Assembly (NCBI RefSeq): GCF_000614545.1
Contig: NZ_BAKW01000018.1
Span: forward strand, 1 to 64,000
Direction of reading: 5' to 3'
DNA: 64,000 bases
DNA from: Asaia platycodi JCM 25414
GTDB taxonomy: Bacteria; Pseudomonadota; Alphaproteobacteria; Acetobacterales; Acetobacteraceae
In this document: positions 50,090-59,024 of the stretch, piece by piece
Position numbering within the stretch: position 1 is the first letter of the stretch
How the letters are laid out: the number at the start of each line of letters is the position of its first letter
The notes under the pieces: generated by a model
Told to the model about the DNA's origin: nothing
The model's input: only the letters and a program-made list of their open reading frames with translations
Database searches by the model: none
Made by a program: the position numbers and the translations under genes

Positions 50090-50905
50090 ATGAGCGGCGC
50101 TGCGCCCACGGTCAACCCGGCCACCCTAAAAGCTGAGGCCGCTGCCGTGGCGACAAGCGACACGATGGACGGCTATCTGCTCGACCGTCGCGTGCGTTAC
50201 AGACAATTTACCCGGGGCTACCGCACGGGAATCGAACCCGTTCTGATGGCCGCCTTCGTTCCCGCCCAGCCCGGGCAAAGCGTGCTGGAGGCTGGTTGCG
50301 GCGCAGGCGCCGGGCTTCTCTGCCTGACCTCGCGCTGCCCCGATGTCAGAGGGGTCGGGCTGGAGGCCGACGGCGCAACCGCCCGGCTGGCGATGCAGAA
50401 CATGCATGAAAACGACCGTGATGCGCGGGTGACGATCCTGCATGGCAGCATCCCCCATGTCCCGCCTGCCCTCAGGCAACTGACACCGGGAGCCAATGGA
50501 CGCTTCCACCATGCCATGGCCAATCCACCCTGGCACCCGGCAGATCACACAGGCGCCAGCGACGCACGACGACGTCTGGCCATGACAATGCCGGAAGGCG
50601 GCTGGGGCGAATGGATCACGACGCTCGCACGCTGGGTGCTCCCGGGCGGGAGCCTGACCCTTGCCCTCCCTGCGGCGGTCGTCGATCGCGCCTGCGAATC
50701 CCTGCGCCTTTCCGGTTTCGGAAGCCTGACCCTGCTGCCCCTATGGCCGAAACAGGGGCGCGCAGCCAAAATAGTTCTTCTACGCGCCAAGCAAGGCGGC
50801 CGAGGAGTATTCTCCCTCCTCCCCGGCCTCGTACTGCACCGCGATGCGGGCGGCTATACGGAGCAGAGCGAGGCGGTTCTTCGCGAGGCTGAAGCTCTCC
50901 GCTGA
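50090..50905 (+). CDS. TrmN6-like N6-adenine methyltransferase
   Basis: Class I SAM methyltransferase similar to tRNA1(Val) adenine-37 N6-methyltransferase (YfiC/TrmN6). LLDRRVRYRQFTRGYRTGIEPVLMAA precedes SAM motif LEAGCGAGAGLLCL; the N6-adenine catalytic motif is NPPWHP. Late helices include LPLWPKQGRAAKIVLLRA. ATG 50090 gives 271 residues; an upstream start at 50039 adds a polar tail. Divergent from the polyprenyl synthase gene. The tRNA target is inferred from family. Confidence 0.88.
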   Translation: MSGAAPTVNPATLKAEAAAVATSDTMDGYLLDRRVRYRQFTRGYRTGIEPVLMAAFVPAQPGQSVLEAGCGAGAGLLCLTSRCPDVRGVGLEADGATARLAMQNMHENDRDARVTILHGSIPHVPPALRQLTPGANGRFHHAMANPPWHPADHTGASDARRRLAMTMPEGGWGEWITTLARWVLPGGSLTLALPAAVVDRACESLRLSGFGSLTLLPLWPKQGRAAKIVLLRAKQGGRGVFSLLPGLVLHRDAGGYTEQSEAVLREAEALR

Positions 50906-50914
50906 GACGCTTTC

Positions 50915-51447
50915 CTTTTTCGTTGAACGGGAGACCAAGATGACCTCCCCGACCTCGTTCAGCGCGGCGTGAAGACCGACGTACCGCCCCCGCTGAGGCG
51001 CCGTAAAGCCTCTCTGACCGACGGCGGGGATGAGAGATTGATCACTGATCCACCGCCACGCTCGGCCAGATAGGGCACGATATGCTTCTCGCCCGGATAG
51101 AGACCTCTGACTTAGATCGCCTTCAGGCTGCTCGATGTCTCGAGCTGATCTCGTCAACCGGAACAACGATATGGATGCCCGCGACGTTCACGAGTACGTC
51201 GATCCCGCTTAAAGGCTCTTTCGTCCAAGCATAGGCTGCGGTCCATTGCTCTTCCGGCGTCACGTCATGACTCTGGATCAGAACCACCCTCCCGGCTACC
51301 TAACGAGCGACGCGGTTTCTTCCAGCCCGGTCATGTCGATATCGGTCGCAACAACCTTTGCTCCTTCTTTCGCAAAAAGAGAGGCGGCTCCACGCCCGAC
51401 ACCCGCCCGGGTGATGAATACGGTCTTGTTTCTCACGGTGCAGCCAT
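50915..51447 (-). pseudogene. Decayed short-chain dehydrogenase/reductase
   Basis: On the minus strand, pieces of an SDR appear in several frames with internal stops: NKTVFITRAGVGRGAASLF (degraded TGxxxGIG), AKEGAKVVATDID, GIDVLVNVAGIHIVVP (degraded NNAG) and AERGGGSVINLSS (beta-5 strand with the catalytic Ser region). The Tyr-Lys part is not recognisable and the last 200 bases are scrambled. Unlike other broken genes here, glycine-motif residues are themselves changed, so this looks like true decay. The 780-base stretch between the methyltransferase gene and nrdB holds nothing else I can support. Confidence 0.7.
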
Positions 51448-51655
51448 TTTCTTCCTCCCCGAATCATAATGATCACGACAACAGAAAAAGGTAAGATGCA
51501 GAAAGCGTTTTTTGGATATCACTTGACATGATCGCTGAAGAGACAGCTCTGTCCTTGCCGGATCAGAGAGTTATTCTTCGTATTGACGGCTCTCAACACA
51601 ACGGCGACCCAGAGGCCATGGGACGAATTGCAGGAGACCGACGCGAGAACCGTAA

Positions 51656-51682
51656 TAAAAAAGGGAGGGGTTTCCCCCTCCC
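51656..51682 (-). terminator. Rho-independent terminator of the nrd operon
   Basis: On the minus strand GGGAGGGG, a short loop, CCCCTCCC, then a T6 run and ATT. It starts a few bases after the nrdB stop. Confidence 0.9.
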
Positions 51683-51687
51683 CTGCC

Positions 51688-52713
51688 TCAGGAAGCGAAT
51701 ACGTCGGCTTCGAACGCTTCTTCCCACGAGCCACTGGTTGAAGCGCGGGAGTATTCTGTCGAACGGTTCTCGAAGAAATTCGCATGTTCGACGGCGTTGA
51801 GCATGTCGTCGAGCCAGGGTAACGGGTTCTCTTCGATGCCATAGAAAGGATCGAGACCGAGCTGGGTCATGCGACGATCGGCTATAAAGCGGATATAACG
51901 CTTCACCTGATCGGCGCTCAGCCCCTCGACATCGCCCATTTCGAAAGCAAGGTCGATAAACGCATCTTCGTGCTCGACCGTGGTGGCGCAGATCTCGGCG
52001 AGTTCGGCTCGGAAATCCTCGGTCCAGATCTCGCTGTTTTCACGCACGAAGGTGCGGAAGAGGCGGATCATCGACAGGCAATGCAGCGTCTCGTCACGCA
52101 CCGACCACGACACGATCTGCCCCATGCCCTTGAGCTTGTTGAAGCGCGGGAAGTTCAGCAGAATCGCGAAGGAAGCGAAAAGCTGGAGCCCTTCCATGAA
52201 GGCGCCGAACGCCGCCATGGTCTTGGCGATCTCGCGCTTGTTGTCGATGTTGAAGGACTGCATAAAATCATACTTGTCCTTCATCTCCTTATATTTCAGG
52301 AATGCCGAATATTCGGTTTCCGGCATACCGATGGTGTCGAGGAGATGCGAATACGCAGCGATATGGATCGTCTCGATATTCGAGAACGAAGAGAGCATCA
52401 TCAGCACTTCGGTCGGTTTGAAGACCTGGCTATAATACTTCATATAGGCCGAGTTCACTTCGACATCCGCTTGGGTGAAGAAGCGAAAGATCTGCGTCAC
52501 CAGATGGCGCTCGCCTTCGCTCAGCGTCCGATGCCAGTCCTTGACGTCATCGGCTAGAGGCACTTCTTCGGGCAGCCAATGCACGCGCTGCTGGATCAGC
52601 CATGCATCATAAGCCCAAGGATAGCGAAAGGGCTTATAGACCGGATTGGCGGTCATGAGGTCGAAATGCTGCGCCTCGGCGAGCGGTGCGCCTTGGTTCT
52701 TTGTCTCGCTCAT
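51688..52713 (-). CDS. nrdB: Ribonucleoside-diphosphate reductase beta subunit
   Basis: Radical-generating subunit of class I reductase. Metal ligands and the tyrosine are visible: Asp/Glu in FTQADVEVNSAY, SNIETIHIAAYSHLL where the Tyr lies seven residues after the Glu as in E. coli Tyr122, and the later VRDETLHCLSM ligands. An intact 341 residues; the C-terminal tail (SWEEAFEADVFAS) should bind NrdA. Its ATG overlaps the stop of the META-domain gene by four bases, coupling the two. Confidence 0.96.
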   Translation of the reverse strand: MSETKNQGAPLAEAQHFDLMTANPVYKPFRYPWAYDAWLIQQRVHWLPEEVPLADDVKDWHRTLSEGERHLVTQIFRFFTQADVEVNSAYMKYYSQVFKPTEVLMMLSSFSNIETIHIAAYSHLLDTIGMPETEYSAFLKYKEMKDKYDFMQSFNIDNKREIAKTMAAFGAFMEGLQLFASFAILLNFPRFNKLKGMGQIVSWSVRDETLHCLSMIRLFRTFVRENSEIWTEDFRAELAEICATTVEHEDAFIDLAFEMGDVEGLSADQVKRYIRFIADRRMTQLGLDPFYGIEENPLPWLDDMLNAVEHANFFENRSTEYSRASTSGSWEEAFEADVFAS

Positions 52714-53534
52714 TGGCTTTTCCTGATTTTGCTGTGCTTTGACTGGTTTTTTGGCGAGTGGTCGGCTGTCTTGTTCGGGGTCAGGGTCAGAACGGGGCTG
52801 CCCTGCGCATCATCGAGAAGCAGCTTGCCCTCGCTGATCTGCCAGGCCGCAACCTGACCGATCGCGCTGAAAACGGCCTCTTCCTGCGTCATGCGCACGC
52901 CGGGGCAGGCCATTCGGGTGCCCGCAATCGGCCCGAAGCTCACACTCTGCCCCGATGCGGTGACATGCCCCATCATGCGGTTGCATCCGCCCGTACCAGA
53001 GAGGAAACCATCGGCGCGAAAGACCATGAAAGCCGGTGCTTCAGGGGCCGTCGCCTTATCGCCGATCTTCTCGATTTTCCAGCTGCCGACCAGTGCCGAT
53101 GGCAGGGGCACGGCAACGGGCTCGACCACGATCGCACTCTGCTCGGGCACGGCGCCGAGCGCCATAATGGCATCCTTGCTGATATAGAGCAGGCGATCGC
53201 CTGTCCTTATCTCGGCCCGCAGCGCATAGCGATGACCGGGCTTGAGAGAGGCCGGATCATAGGCCAGCGCGTAGCCGAAGCTCTGCGTGCCAACTGGGGC
53301 AAAGACGGTTTTGCTGAGCGTCACAGAGGGCGCATCGGCGAGGCTGACATCGTCGAGCATTACTGCGAGCTGGGCGCCTGCGGGGAGATCGACCCTGCCC
53401 TTGATGGTGACCGTACCGCGCAGAAGCGTGGATGCACCGGGCTGCATCTCGTCGGCCCGTGCCGCGCCTGACAGGAGCGTCACCGGCGCCACGCCGAGTA
53501 TGAGAGCCGCAAGCGTAAGGGCTTTTACTGACAT
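52710..53534 (-). CDS. YbaY/META-domain exported protein
   Basis: Function unknown; predicted periplasmic protein. Signal peptide LTLAALILGVAPVTLLSGAARA. YbaY-like beta-sandwich at about residues 35-140 (GRVDLPAGAQLAVMLDDVSLADAP, FGYALAYD). A META/HslJ domain follows, with its GCNRMMGHV and RMACPG cysteines. ATG 53534 overlaps the nrdA stop; ATG 53543 is possible. It sits between nrdA and nrdB with overlapping stop/start codons on both sides, so the three genes must be co-translated. A role in protecting or sensing reductase function would be speculative. About 274 residues. Confidence 0.85.
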   Translation of the reverse strand: MSVKALTLAALILGVAPVTLLSGAARADEMQPGASTLLRGTVTIKGRVDLPAGAQLAVMLDDVSLADAPSVTLSKTVFAPVGTQSFGYALAYDPASLKPGHRYALRAEIRTGDRLLYISKDAIMALGAVPEQSAIVVEPVAVPLPSALVGSWKIEKIGDKATAPEAPAFMVFRADGFLSGTGGCNRMMGHVTASGQSVSFGPIAGTRMACPGVRMTQEEAVFSAIGQVAAWQISEGKLLLDDAQGSPVLTLTPNKTADHSPKNQSKHSKIRKSQ

Positions 53535-55504
53535 GACAGGCATTCCTCATAGCTCGTCGTCGCTACCGGCTTCTTGGCGGCTTCCGTGGCGTTAGAGGTG
53601 TAATCTTCTTCCTCAAGAATATTGGTCTTGAGCGCCATGTCGCTCACCGCGTCAGCGCGCTGGATGGACAGCGAGCGGCAGTAATAGAGCGACTTCACCC
53701 CACGCTTCCATGCCAGATAATGGATCTGGTGCAGGTCGCGCTTGTGAATATCGGCAGGCAGGAAGACATTGATCGACTGCGCCTGGCAGATGAAAGGCGC
53801 ACGATCGGCCGCATGCTCGATCACCCAGCGCTGATCGAGTTCGAAAGCCGTCTTGTAGACGTCCTTCTCGTCCTGGGTCAGGAAGTCCAGATGCTGGACC
53901 GAGCCCTTGTTAAGCGTAATGGACGACCAGACGGCATCATTGTTCTGACCCTTCTGCTCGAGAAGCTGCAACAGATGGCGGTTACGCACCGTAAACGACC
54001 CGGAAAGCGTCTTTTGCAGGAACACATTGGCTGAGATCGGCTCGATACCGGGGCTGGCATTGCCTGCAATGATCGAGATCGAGGCCGTCGGCGCAATCGC
54101 CATCTTGTTCGAGAACCGCTCCATGAAGCCGTATTCCTCGGCGTCGGGGCACGGGCCCAGAACTTCTGCGAGGTGCTTCGATGCCGCGTCGGCCTGGGTC
54201 TTGATCTGCTCGAAGATGCGCTTGTTCCATACGCGCGCCATCACGCTTTCGAACGGGATGTTCCGGGCCTGGAGGAAGGAATGGAATCCCATCACGCCTA
54301 GACCAACCGAACGCTCGCGCATGGCGGCGTATCGGGCGCGTTCCATATCATCGGGTGCGCGATCGATGAAGTCCTGCAACACGCGATCGAGGAAGAGCAT
54401 GACGTCTTCGACGAATTGCGGGTTGTCCTTCCACTGATCCCAGGTTTCGAGATTGAGCGAGGACAGGCAGCACACGGCGGTACGGTTCTTGCCGTGATGG
54501 TCGAGGCCGGTCGGCAGCGTGATTTCGGCACAGAGATTGGAGGTCTTGACCTCAAGACCGGCGAGCTTGTGATGCTCGGGGCGAGCCTTGTTCACATGAT
54601 CGGAGTAGATGATGTAAGGCTCGCCCTGCTCCATACGGGCCGTCAGGATACGGATCCAGAGCTGGCGCGCAGAGATGCTGCGGACGATCGACATGTCCTT
54701 GGGCGAGCGCAGCCCCCATTCCGCGTCCTGCTCGACGGCGCGCATGAAGTCATCGGTGATCAGCACACCGTGATGCAGGTTCAGCGCCTTGCGGTTCGGA
54801 TCGCCACCCGTTGGGCGACGCATTTCAACGAATTCCTCGACCTCGGGGTGCCAGACCGGCAGATAGACCGCCGCAGAGCCGCGACGCAGCGAGCCCTGGG
54901 AAATAGCCAGCGTCAGGCTGTCCATCACACGAATGAAGGGGATAACGCCCGAGGTCTTGCCGTTCTTGCCGACATTCTCACCGATCGAACGCAGATTGCC
55001 CCAGTAGGAACCAATACCGCCGCCCTTGGAGGCCAACCAGACATTCTCGTTCCACAGATCGACGATACCGCGCAGGCTGTCATCGGCCTCATTCAGGAAG
55101 CAGGAGATCGGAAGGCCGCGCGTGGTGCCACCATTCGAAAGCACCGGCGTAGCGGGCATGAACCAATGCTGCGAGATGTAGTCGTAAAGACGCTGCGCAT
55201 GGGCGGCATCGGCGCCGTAATAGGAAGCAACGCGACCGAAGAGATCCTGATAGTGTTCGCCGGGCAGCAGATAGCGGTTATCCAGCGTCGCACGACCGAA
55301 ATCGGTCAGCAGCGCATCCCGCGAGCGGTTGACCCGCACCGGGTGATGGCCTTCAAGCTGCACCACATCGTCGAACATATCGGGTTCGGCCTCGATTTCC
55401 TGCGGCGCGCGGTCGCAAGGCTCGGGCAGGACGTCAGCCGATGCAGAAACAGTCTCACGGGTCGTGTCTTCTAGCAGGCTCACGGGCCATCTCCCCAAGA
55501 TCAA
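53525..55504 (-). CDS. nrdA: Ribonucleoside-diphosphate reductase alpha subunit
   Basis: Catalytic subunit reducing NDPs to dNDPs. Active-site cysteines: LPISCFLNEADD, SNLCAEITLP (thiyl radical Cys) and CCLSSLN; C-terminal shuttle pair EECLSCQ. Barrel signatures LSNGGTTRGLP, GGGIGSYWG, IAPTASISIIAGNASPGIEP. At 659 residues it lacks the N-terminal ATP-cone of E. coli NrdA, so dATP inhibition through a cone is not expected. The start may be GTG 55483 (MSLLEDTTRE) rather than ATG 55504. NrdR-box-like elements lie upstream. Confidence 0.96.
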   Translation of the reverse strand: MILGRWPVSLLEDTTRETVSASADVLPEPCDRAPQEIEAEPDMFDDVVQLEGHHPVRVNRSRDALLTDFGRATLDNRYLLPGEHYQDLFGRVASYYGADAAHAQRLYDYISQHWFMPATPVLSNGGTTRGLPISCFLNEADDSLRGIVDLWNENVWLASKGGGIGSYWGNLRSIGENVGKNGKTSGVIPFIRVMDSLTLAISQGSLRRGSAAVYLPVWHPEVEEFVEMRRPTGGDPNRKALNLHHGVLITDDFMRAVEQDAEWGLRSPKDMSIVRSISARQLWIRILTARMEQGEPYIIYSDHVNKARPEHHKLAGLEVKTSNLCAEITLPTGLDHHGKNRTAVCCLSSLNLETWDQWKDNPQFVEDVMLFLDRVLQDFIDRAPDDMERARYAAMRERSVGLGVMGFHSFLQARNIPFESVMARVWNKRIFEQIKTQADAASKHLAEVLGPCPDAEEYGFMERFSNKMAIAPTASISIIAGNASPGIEPISANVFLQKTLSGSFTVRNRHLLQLLEQKGQNNDAVWSSITLNKGSVQHLDFLTQDEKDVYKTAFELDQRWVIEHAADRAPFICQAQSINVFLPADIHKRDLHQIHYLAWKRGVKSLYYCRSLSIQRADAVSDMALKTNILEEEDYTSNATEAAKKPVATTSYEECLSCQ

Positions 55505-55563
55505 AGCGAGATCAAAATCGCAAATTCCGAGTGTCCTCTTGGCGCAAGTCCCCCTCCCGAGAC

Positions 55564-55612
55564 AAGCAATATATCGGGTTAAATTTCACCCCCGCCACTA
55601 CATATGGTGTTG
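55564..55612. promoter_or_regulatory. Tandem NrdR-box-like sites upstream of nrdA
   Basis: CAATATATCG (core of 55564-55579) matches the NrdR core CAATATATTG at 9 of 10 positions. A weaker copy, ACTACATATGGTGTTG (55597-55612), has its centre 33 bases away, about three helical turns. Paired NrdR boxes at such spacing are typical upstream of nrd operons. Confidence 0.5.
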
Positions 55613-55780
55613 ACAGGGGGCGAAGCCCTTGAGGAACCTCAGCTTCCGCCAGTGAGGTTTTTTTCTCTCCTGCCCAAGCGCGGCCACGATGTCACAGCAG
55701 GAGCGATGAACATTTCGCGTCGCGCCGCGTTGGCTGAGCAACCGGCCCGGACCGGGCTCGGAAAAGCAGGAGATCTTGCA

Positions 55781-56209
55781 ATGACGATCAAGAAATCAGC
55801 CAATGCGCAGTGGAGCGGCGGCCTCAAGGATGGCAAGGGCAGCATCTCGACCCAGAGCGGCGCGCTGTCCAACCAGCCCTACGGCTTCAATACCCGATTC
55901 GAAGACAAGCCGGGTACGAACCCTGAGGAACTGATCGGCGCTGCCCATGCCGGCTGCTTCACCATGGCGCTGTCGATGATTCTCGGCGAGGCCGGCCTTA
56001 CCGCGACCTCACTCGAGACAAAGGCAACTGTGTCGCTCGACAAGACCGATGCCGGGTTCGAGATCTCGAAGATCCATCTCGACCTCAAGGGCAGCGTTCC
56101 AGGGGCAGATCACGCAAAGTTCGAAGAACTCGCCACCAAGGCGAAGAATGGCTGCCCGGTATCGCAGCTCTTCAAGGCAGAGATTACCTTGACGACGACC
56201 CTCGCCTGA
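55781..56209 (+). CDS. osmC: OsmC family peroxiredoxin
   Basis: Thiol peroxidase reducing organic hydroperoxides in the cytoplasm. Peroxidatic cysteine in GAAHAGCFTMALS and resolving cysteine in NGCPVSQLF, with RFED..GTNPEELI before them. ATG 55781 has AGCAGGAGA upstream; a longer upstream frame to 55604 overlaps the nrd promoter and is rejected. 142 residues, intact. Divergent from nrdA. Confidence 0.94.
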   Translation: MTIKKSANAQWSGGLKDGKGSISTQSGALSNQPYGFNTRFEDKPGTNPEELIGAAHAGCFTMALSMILGEAGLTATSLETKATVSLDKTDAGFEISKIHLDLKGSVPGADHAKFEELATKAKNGCPVSQLFKAEITLTTTLA

Positions 56210-56217
56210 CATGGCGC

Positions 56218-56245
56218 GATGGCCACCTTCCTGAAGGTGGCCATC
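56218..56245. terminator. 13-bp perfect hairpin between osmC and aroC
   Basis: Arms 56218-56230 and 56233-56245 are perfectly complementary around a 2-base centre. It lies between convergent stop codons, 8 bases after osmC and 10 bases before the aroC stop. No T-run follows. Confidence 0.65.
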
Positions 56246-56254
56246 AACGAACTC

Positions 56255-57353
56255 TCAGTCGCGGCTGCGATGCCAGCTGTTTTGCGCGTGATCACGCAGG
56301 ATATGATCGACCAGAATACAGGCGACCATCGCCTCGGCCACAGGCACGGCACGGATGCCGATGCACGGATCGTGGCGACCCTTGGTGATCACGTCGATAT
56401 TCTCACCCTGGCGATTGACCGAGGGTACAGGCACGAGGATCGAGCTTGTCGGCTTGATCGCAAAGCGGGCGGTGATGGGTTGGCCGGTCGAGATGCCCCC
56501 CAGAATGCCCCCGGCGCGATTGCCTTCGAAATGCAACACACCATCATGCATGCGCATGGGGTCGGCATTATCCTCTCCGCGCAGCGTAGCAACGCCGAAA
56601 CCCTCACCGATTTCGACCGCCTTGACGCCGTTGATGCCCATCAGCCCCGAGGCGAGATCGGCGTCCAGCTTGCCATAGAGCGGTGCGCCCAGACCGGGCG
56701 GAAAATTTTCGGCAACGACTTCCACCAGCGCCCCGATCGACGACCCGTCTTTTCGCACACTGGAGAGGAGGCCCTTCCACTCGATAGCCGTCACCGGATC
56801 AGGCAGAAGAGCGGGTTGCGTGACACCTCGTCCCAGTCCCAGCGTGTGCGATCAATGGCCAGACCTCCGACCTGAACCAGAGCTGCCCGGATCCGGCCTC
56901 CCGGCCCAGAAGCTCGGCGATGACGCGTCGCGCCACACCCCCAGCCGCAACGCGGCAGGCTGTCTCACGTGCGGAGGACCGCCCGCCCCCGCGATAATCG
57001 CGCAGGCCATATTTGAGATCATAGGTGACATCAGCGTGGCCCGGGCGATACCGGGAGGCAATGTCGGTATAATCTTTCGACCGCTGATCGGTATTCTCGA
57101 TCATCAGAGAGATCGGAGTACCGGTAGTCTTGCCCTCGAACACGCCGGACAGGATGCGCACCTGATCGGCTTCCTGACGCTGTGTGGTGAATTTCGACTG
57201 ACCGGGGCGACGACGATCCAGCCAGGGCTGGATATCGTTTTCGCACAGGGTGATACCCGGCGGGCACCCATCGATTACGCAACCGATGGCCGGCCCGTGA
57301 CTCTCACCCCAGGTAGTGACCCTGAAGAGTGTGCCAAAACTGTTATCCGACAT
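56255..57353 (-). CDS. aroC: Chorismate synthase, two frameshifts
   Basis: FMN-dependent last step of the shikimate pathway. N-terminal [14 protein letters not shown] and [13 protein letters not shown]; then [28 protein letters not shown]. After lost bases near 56893-56896 and 56801-56803 the rest follows: [60 protein letters not shown] and [18 protein letters not shown]. About 366 residues joined. Starts one base after the fabI stop; the two are clearly co-transcribed. Essential, so the breaks are most likely sequence errors. Confidence 0.94.
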
Positions 57354-57354
57354 C

Positions 57355-58197
57355 TCAGCCTTCTGAAGAGACGACGGCGATATCGGGCGCGTTCGGGTTT
57401 TTCATGCCAACCACGTGATAGCCGCAATCCACATGATGCACCTCGCCCGTTGTCCCGGAAGAGAGTTCCGACAGGAAATAAAGCCCGGCGCCGCCAACGT
57501 CCTTGAGCGACACGTTACGCTCCATCGGCGCATTGAGCTGATTCCAGCGCAGGATATAGCGGAAATCGCCGATACCGTTCGCGGCCAACGTCATGATGGG
57601 ACCGGCGGAAATCGCGTTGACGCGAATATTGTCCTTGCCCAGATCGGCGGCCATGTAGCGTACCGAAGCCTCGAGCGCAGCCTTGGCCACACCCATCACG
57701 TTATAATGGGGCATGACACGCTCGGCACCCAGATAAGAGAGCGTCAGCAGCGACCCGCCATCCGTCATCAGCGCCGCAGCACGGCGTGCAACTGCCGTGA
57801 AGGAGAAACAGGAAATATCCATGGCCTTGAGAAAGGCATCGCGGGGCGTATCGACATAGCGCCCGCGCAGGAACTGCTTGTCGGCCCAGCCGATCGCATG
57901 AACCACGAAGTCGATCTTGCCCCACGCCTTTTCGATTTCATCGAAGGCGCGATCAATGTCGGCGTCATCGCCGACATCGCAGGGGATGACCAGAGACGCC
58001 CCGACGCTTTCTGCCAGAGGCTTCACCCGCTTGCCCAATGCCTCGCCCTGGTAGGTAAAGGCGAGTTCTGCCCCCTGAGCGGCGCAGGCAGAAGCGATGG
58101 CCCAGGCAATGGAGCGGTCATTGGCGACGCCCATCACAAGGCCGCGCTTGCCCGTCATCAGCGTCCCGGTGGGGAGATCGAACGAAGCGGTGGACAT
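57355..58197 (-). CDS. fabI: Enoyl-[acyl-carrier-protein] reductase (NADH)
   Basis: Last reduction of each fatty-acid elongation round; target of triclosan. NAD motif [26 protein letters not shown], active-site [17 protein letters not shown] (Tyr-x6-Lys) and [22 protein letters not shown] 58197 (MSTASFDLP) gives 280 residues, the usual length; the frame is open much further upstream, but that region has no similarity. Divergent from pdxH. Confidence 0.95.
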   Translation of the reverse strand: MSTASFDLPTGTLMTGKRGLVMGVANDRSIAWAIASACAAQGAELAFTYQGEALGKRVKPLAESVGASLVIPCDVGDDADIDRAFDEIEKAWGKIDFVVHAIGWADKQFLRGRYVDTPRDAFLKAMDISCFSFTAVARRAAALMTDGGSLLTLSYLGAERVMPHYNVMGVAKAALEASVRYMAADLGKDNIRVNAISAGPIMTLAANGIGDFRYILRWNQLNAPMERNVSLKDVGGAGLYFLSELSSGTTGEVHHVDCGYHVVGMKNPNAPDIAVVSSEG

Positions 58198-58339
58198 GAG
58201 GCAGATCCCGGTTAATGTCAGCAAAAGAAATAATAACGATCCGCTACGTCGCACATGCCCGCCGCGCAAACAAGTCTCGAGATGACACGTTAGAGGGGGC
58301 AACAAAGACGGATCGAATTCAAGCAGGAGGCACCCTGTC

Positions 58340-58951
58340 ATGCCCGACGAAACCACCCTTCCCCTGATCCCGCTCGATGCAGATCCGTTCATGCTCTTTG
58401 CAGAATGGATGAAAGCGGCTGAAGCCAGCGAGCCAAATGACGCCAATGCCATGGCCATCGCAACGGCCACGCCCGCTGGCATTCCCTCTGTCCGCATGAT
58501 CCTGCTCAAGGGCGCCGATGAGCGTGGTTTCGTGTTCTATACCAATCTTGAAAGCCGCAAGGGTGCGGAGCTTTTGGCCAATCCCCATGCTGCCCTTTTG
58601 TTCCATTGGAAGTCGCTTCGCCGCCAGATACGGATCGAGGGGCCGGTCGAGCCGGTAAGTGACGAAGAGGCCGATCGTTATTTCGCCAGCCGCAGTCGCA
58701 ATTCGCGTATCGGCGCCATCGCTTCCGATCAGTCACGCCCGCTGGCCGATCGCGCAGAGTTTGAGCACCGCATCAAGCAGGTCACCGAGCGCTTTGAAGG
58801 CGATGAGCCTGTGCGTCCGGCAAACTGGTCCGGCTTCAGACTGGTGCCGCAACAGATGGAGTTCTGGCAGGACCGGCCTTTTCGCATGCATGATCGCGCC
58901 ACCTGGACCCGACAGGAAAACGACTGGGCCGTGACGCGCCTCTATCCCTGA
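58340..58951 (+). CDS. pdxH: Pyridoxamine 5'-phosphate oxidase
   Basis: FMN enzyme making pyridoxal 5'-phosphate. Motifs: PNDANAMAIATATPAGIPSVRMILLKG, GFVFYTNLESRKG, HAALLFHWKSLRRQIRIEG, FASRSRNSRIGAIASDQS, and the C-terminal PANWSGFRLVPQQMEFWQ and RDFRMHDR-like RPFRMHDRATW. 203 residues, intact. It stands divergent to fabI across a 142-base intergenic region holding both promoters. Confidence 0.95.
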   Translation: MPDETTLPLIPLDADPFMLFAEWMKAAEASEPNDANAMAIATATPAGIPSVRMILLKGADERGFVFYTNLESRKGAELLANPHAALLFHWKSLRRQIRIEGPVEPVSDEEADRYFASRSRNSRIGAIASDQSRPLADRAEFEHRIKQVTERFEGDEPVRPANWSGFRLVPQQMEFWQDRPFRMHDRATWTRQENDWAVTRLYP

Positions 58952-59024
58952 TCTCCAGACGCTCCACGGGTTGCCTCGGAGCAATCCGTTTTTTCCCGCC
59001 ACTGACCATCAAGTGAGAATTCCC

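Noticed and set aside
51246..51494. Short plus-strand frame over the decayed SDR
   Set aside because: The minus strand carries recognisable SDR pieces; the plus frame is a shadow.
54416..55474. 352-codon frame on the plus strand opposite nrdA
   Set aside because: Shadow of nrdA, which has all catalytic motifs.
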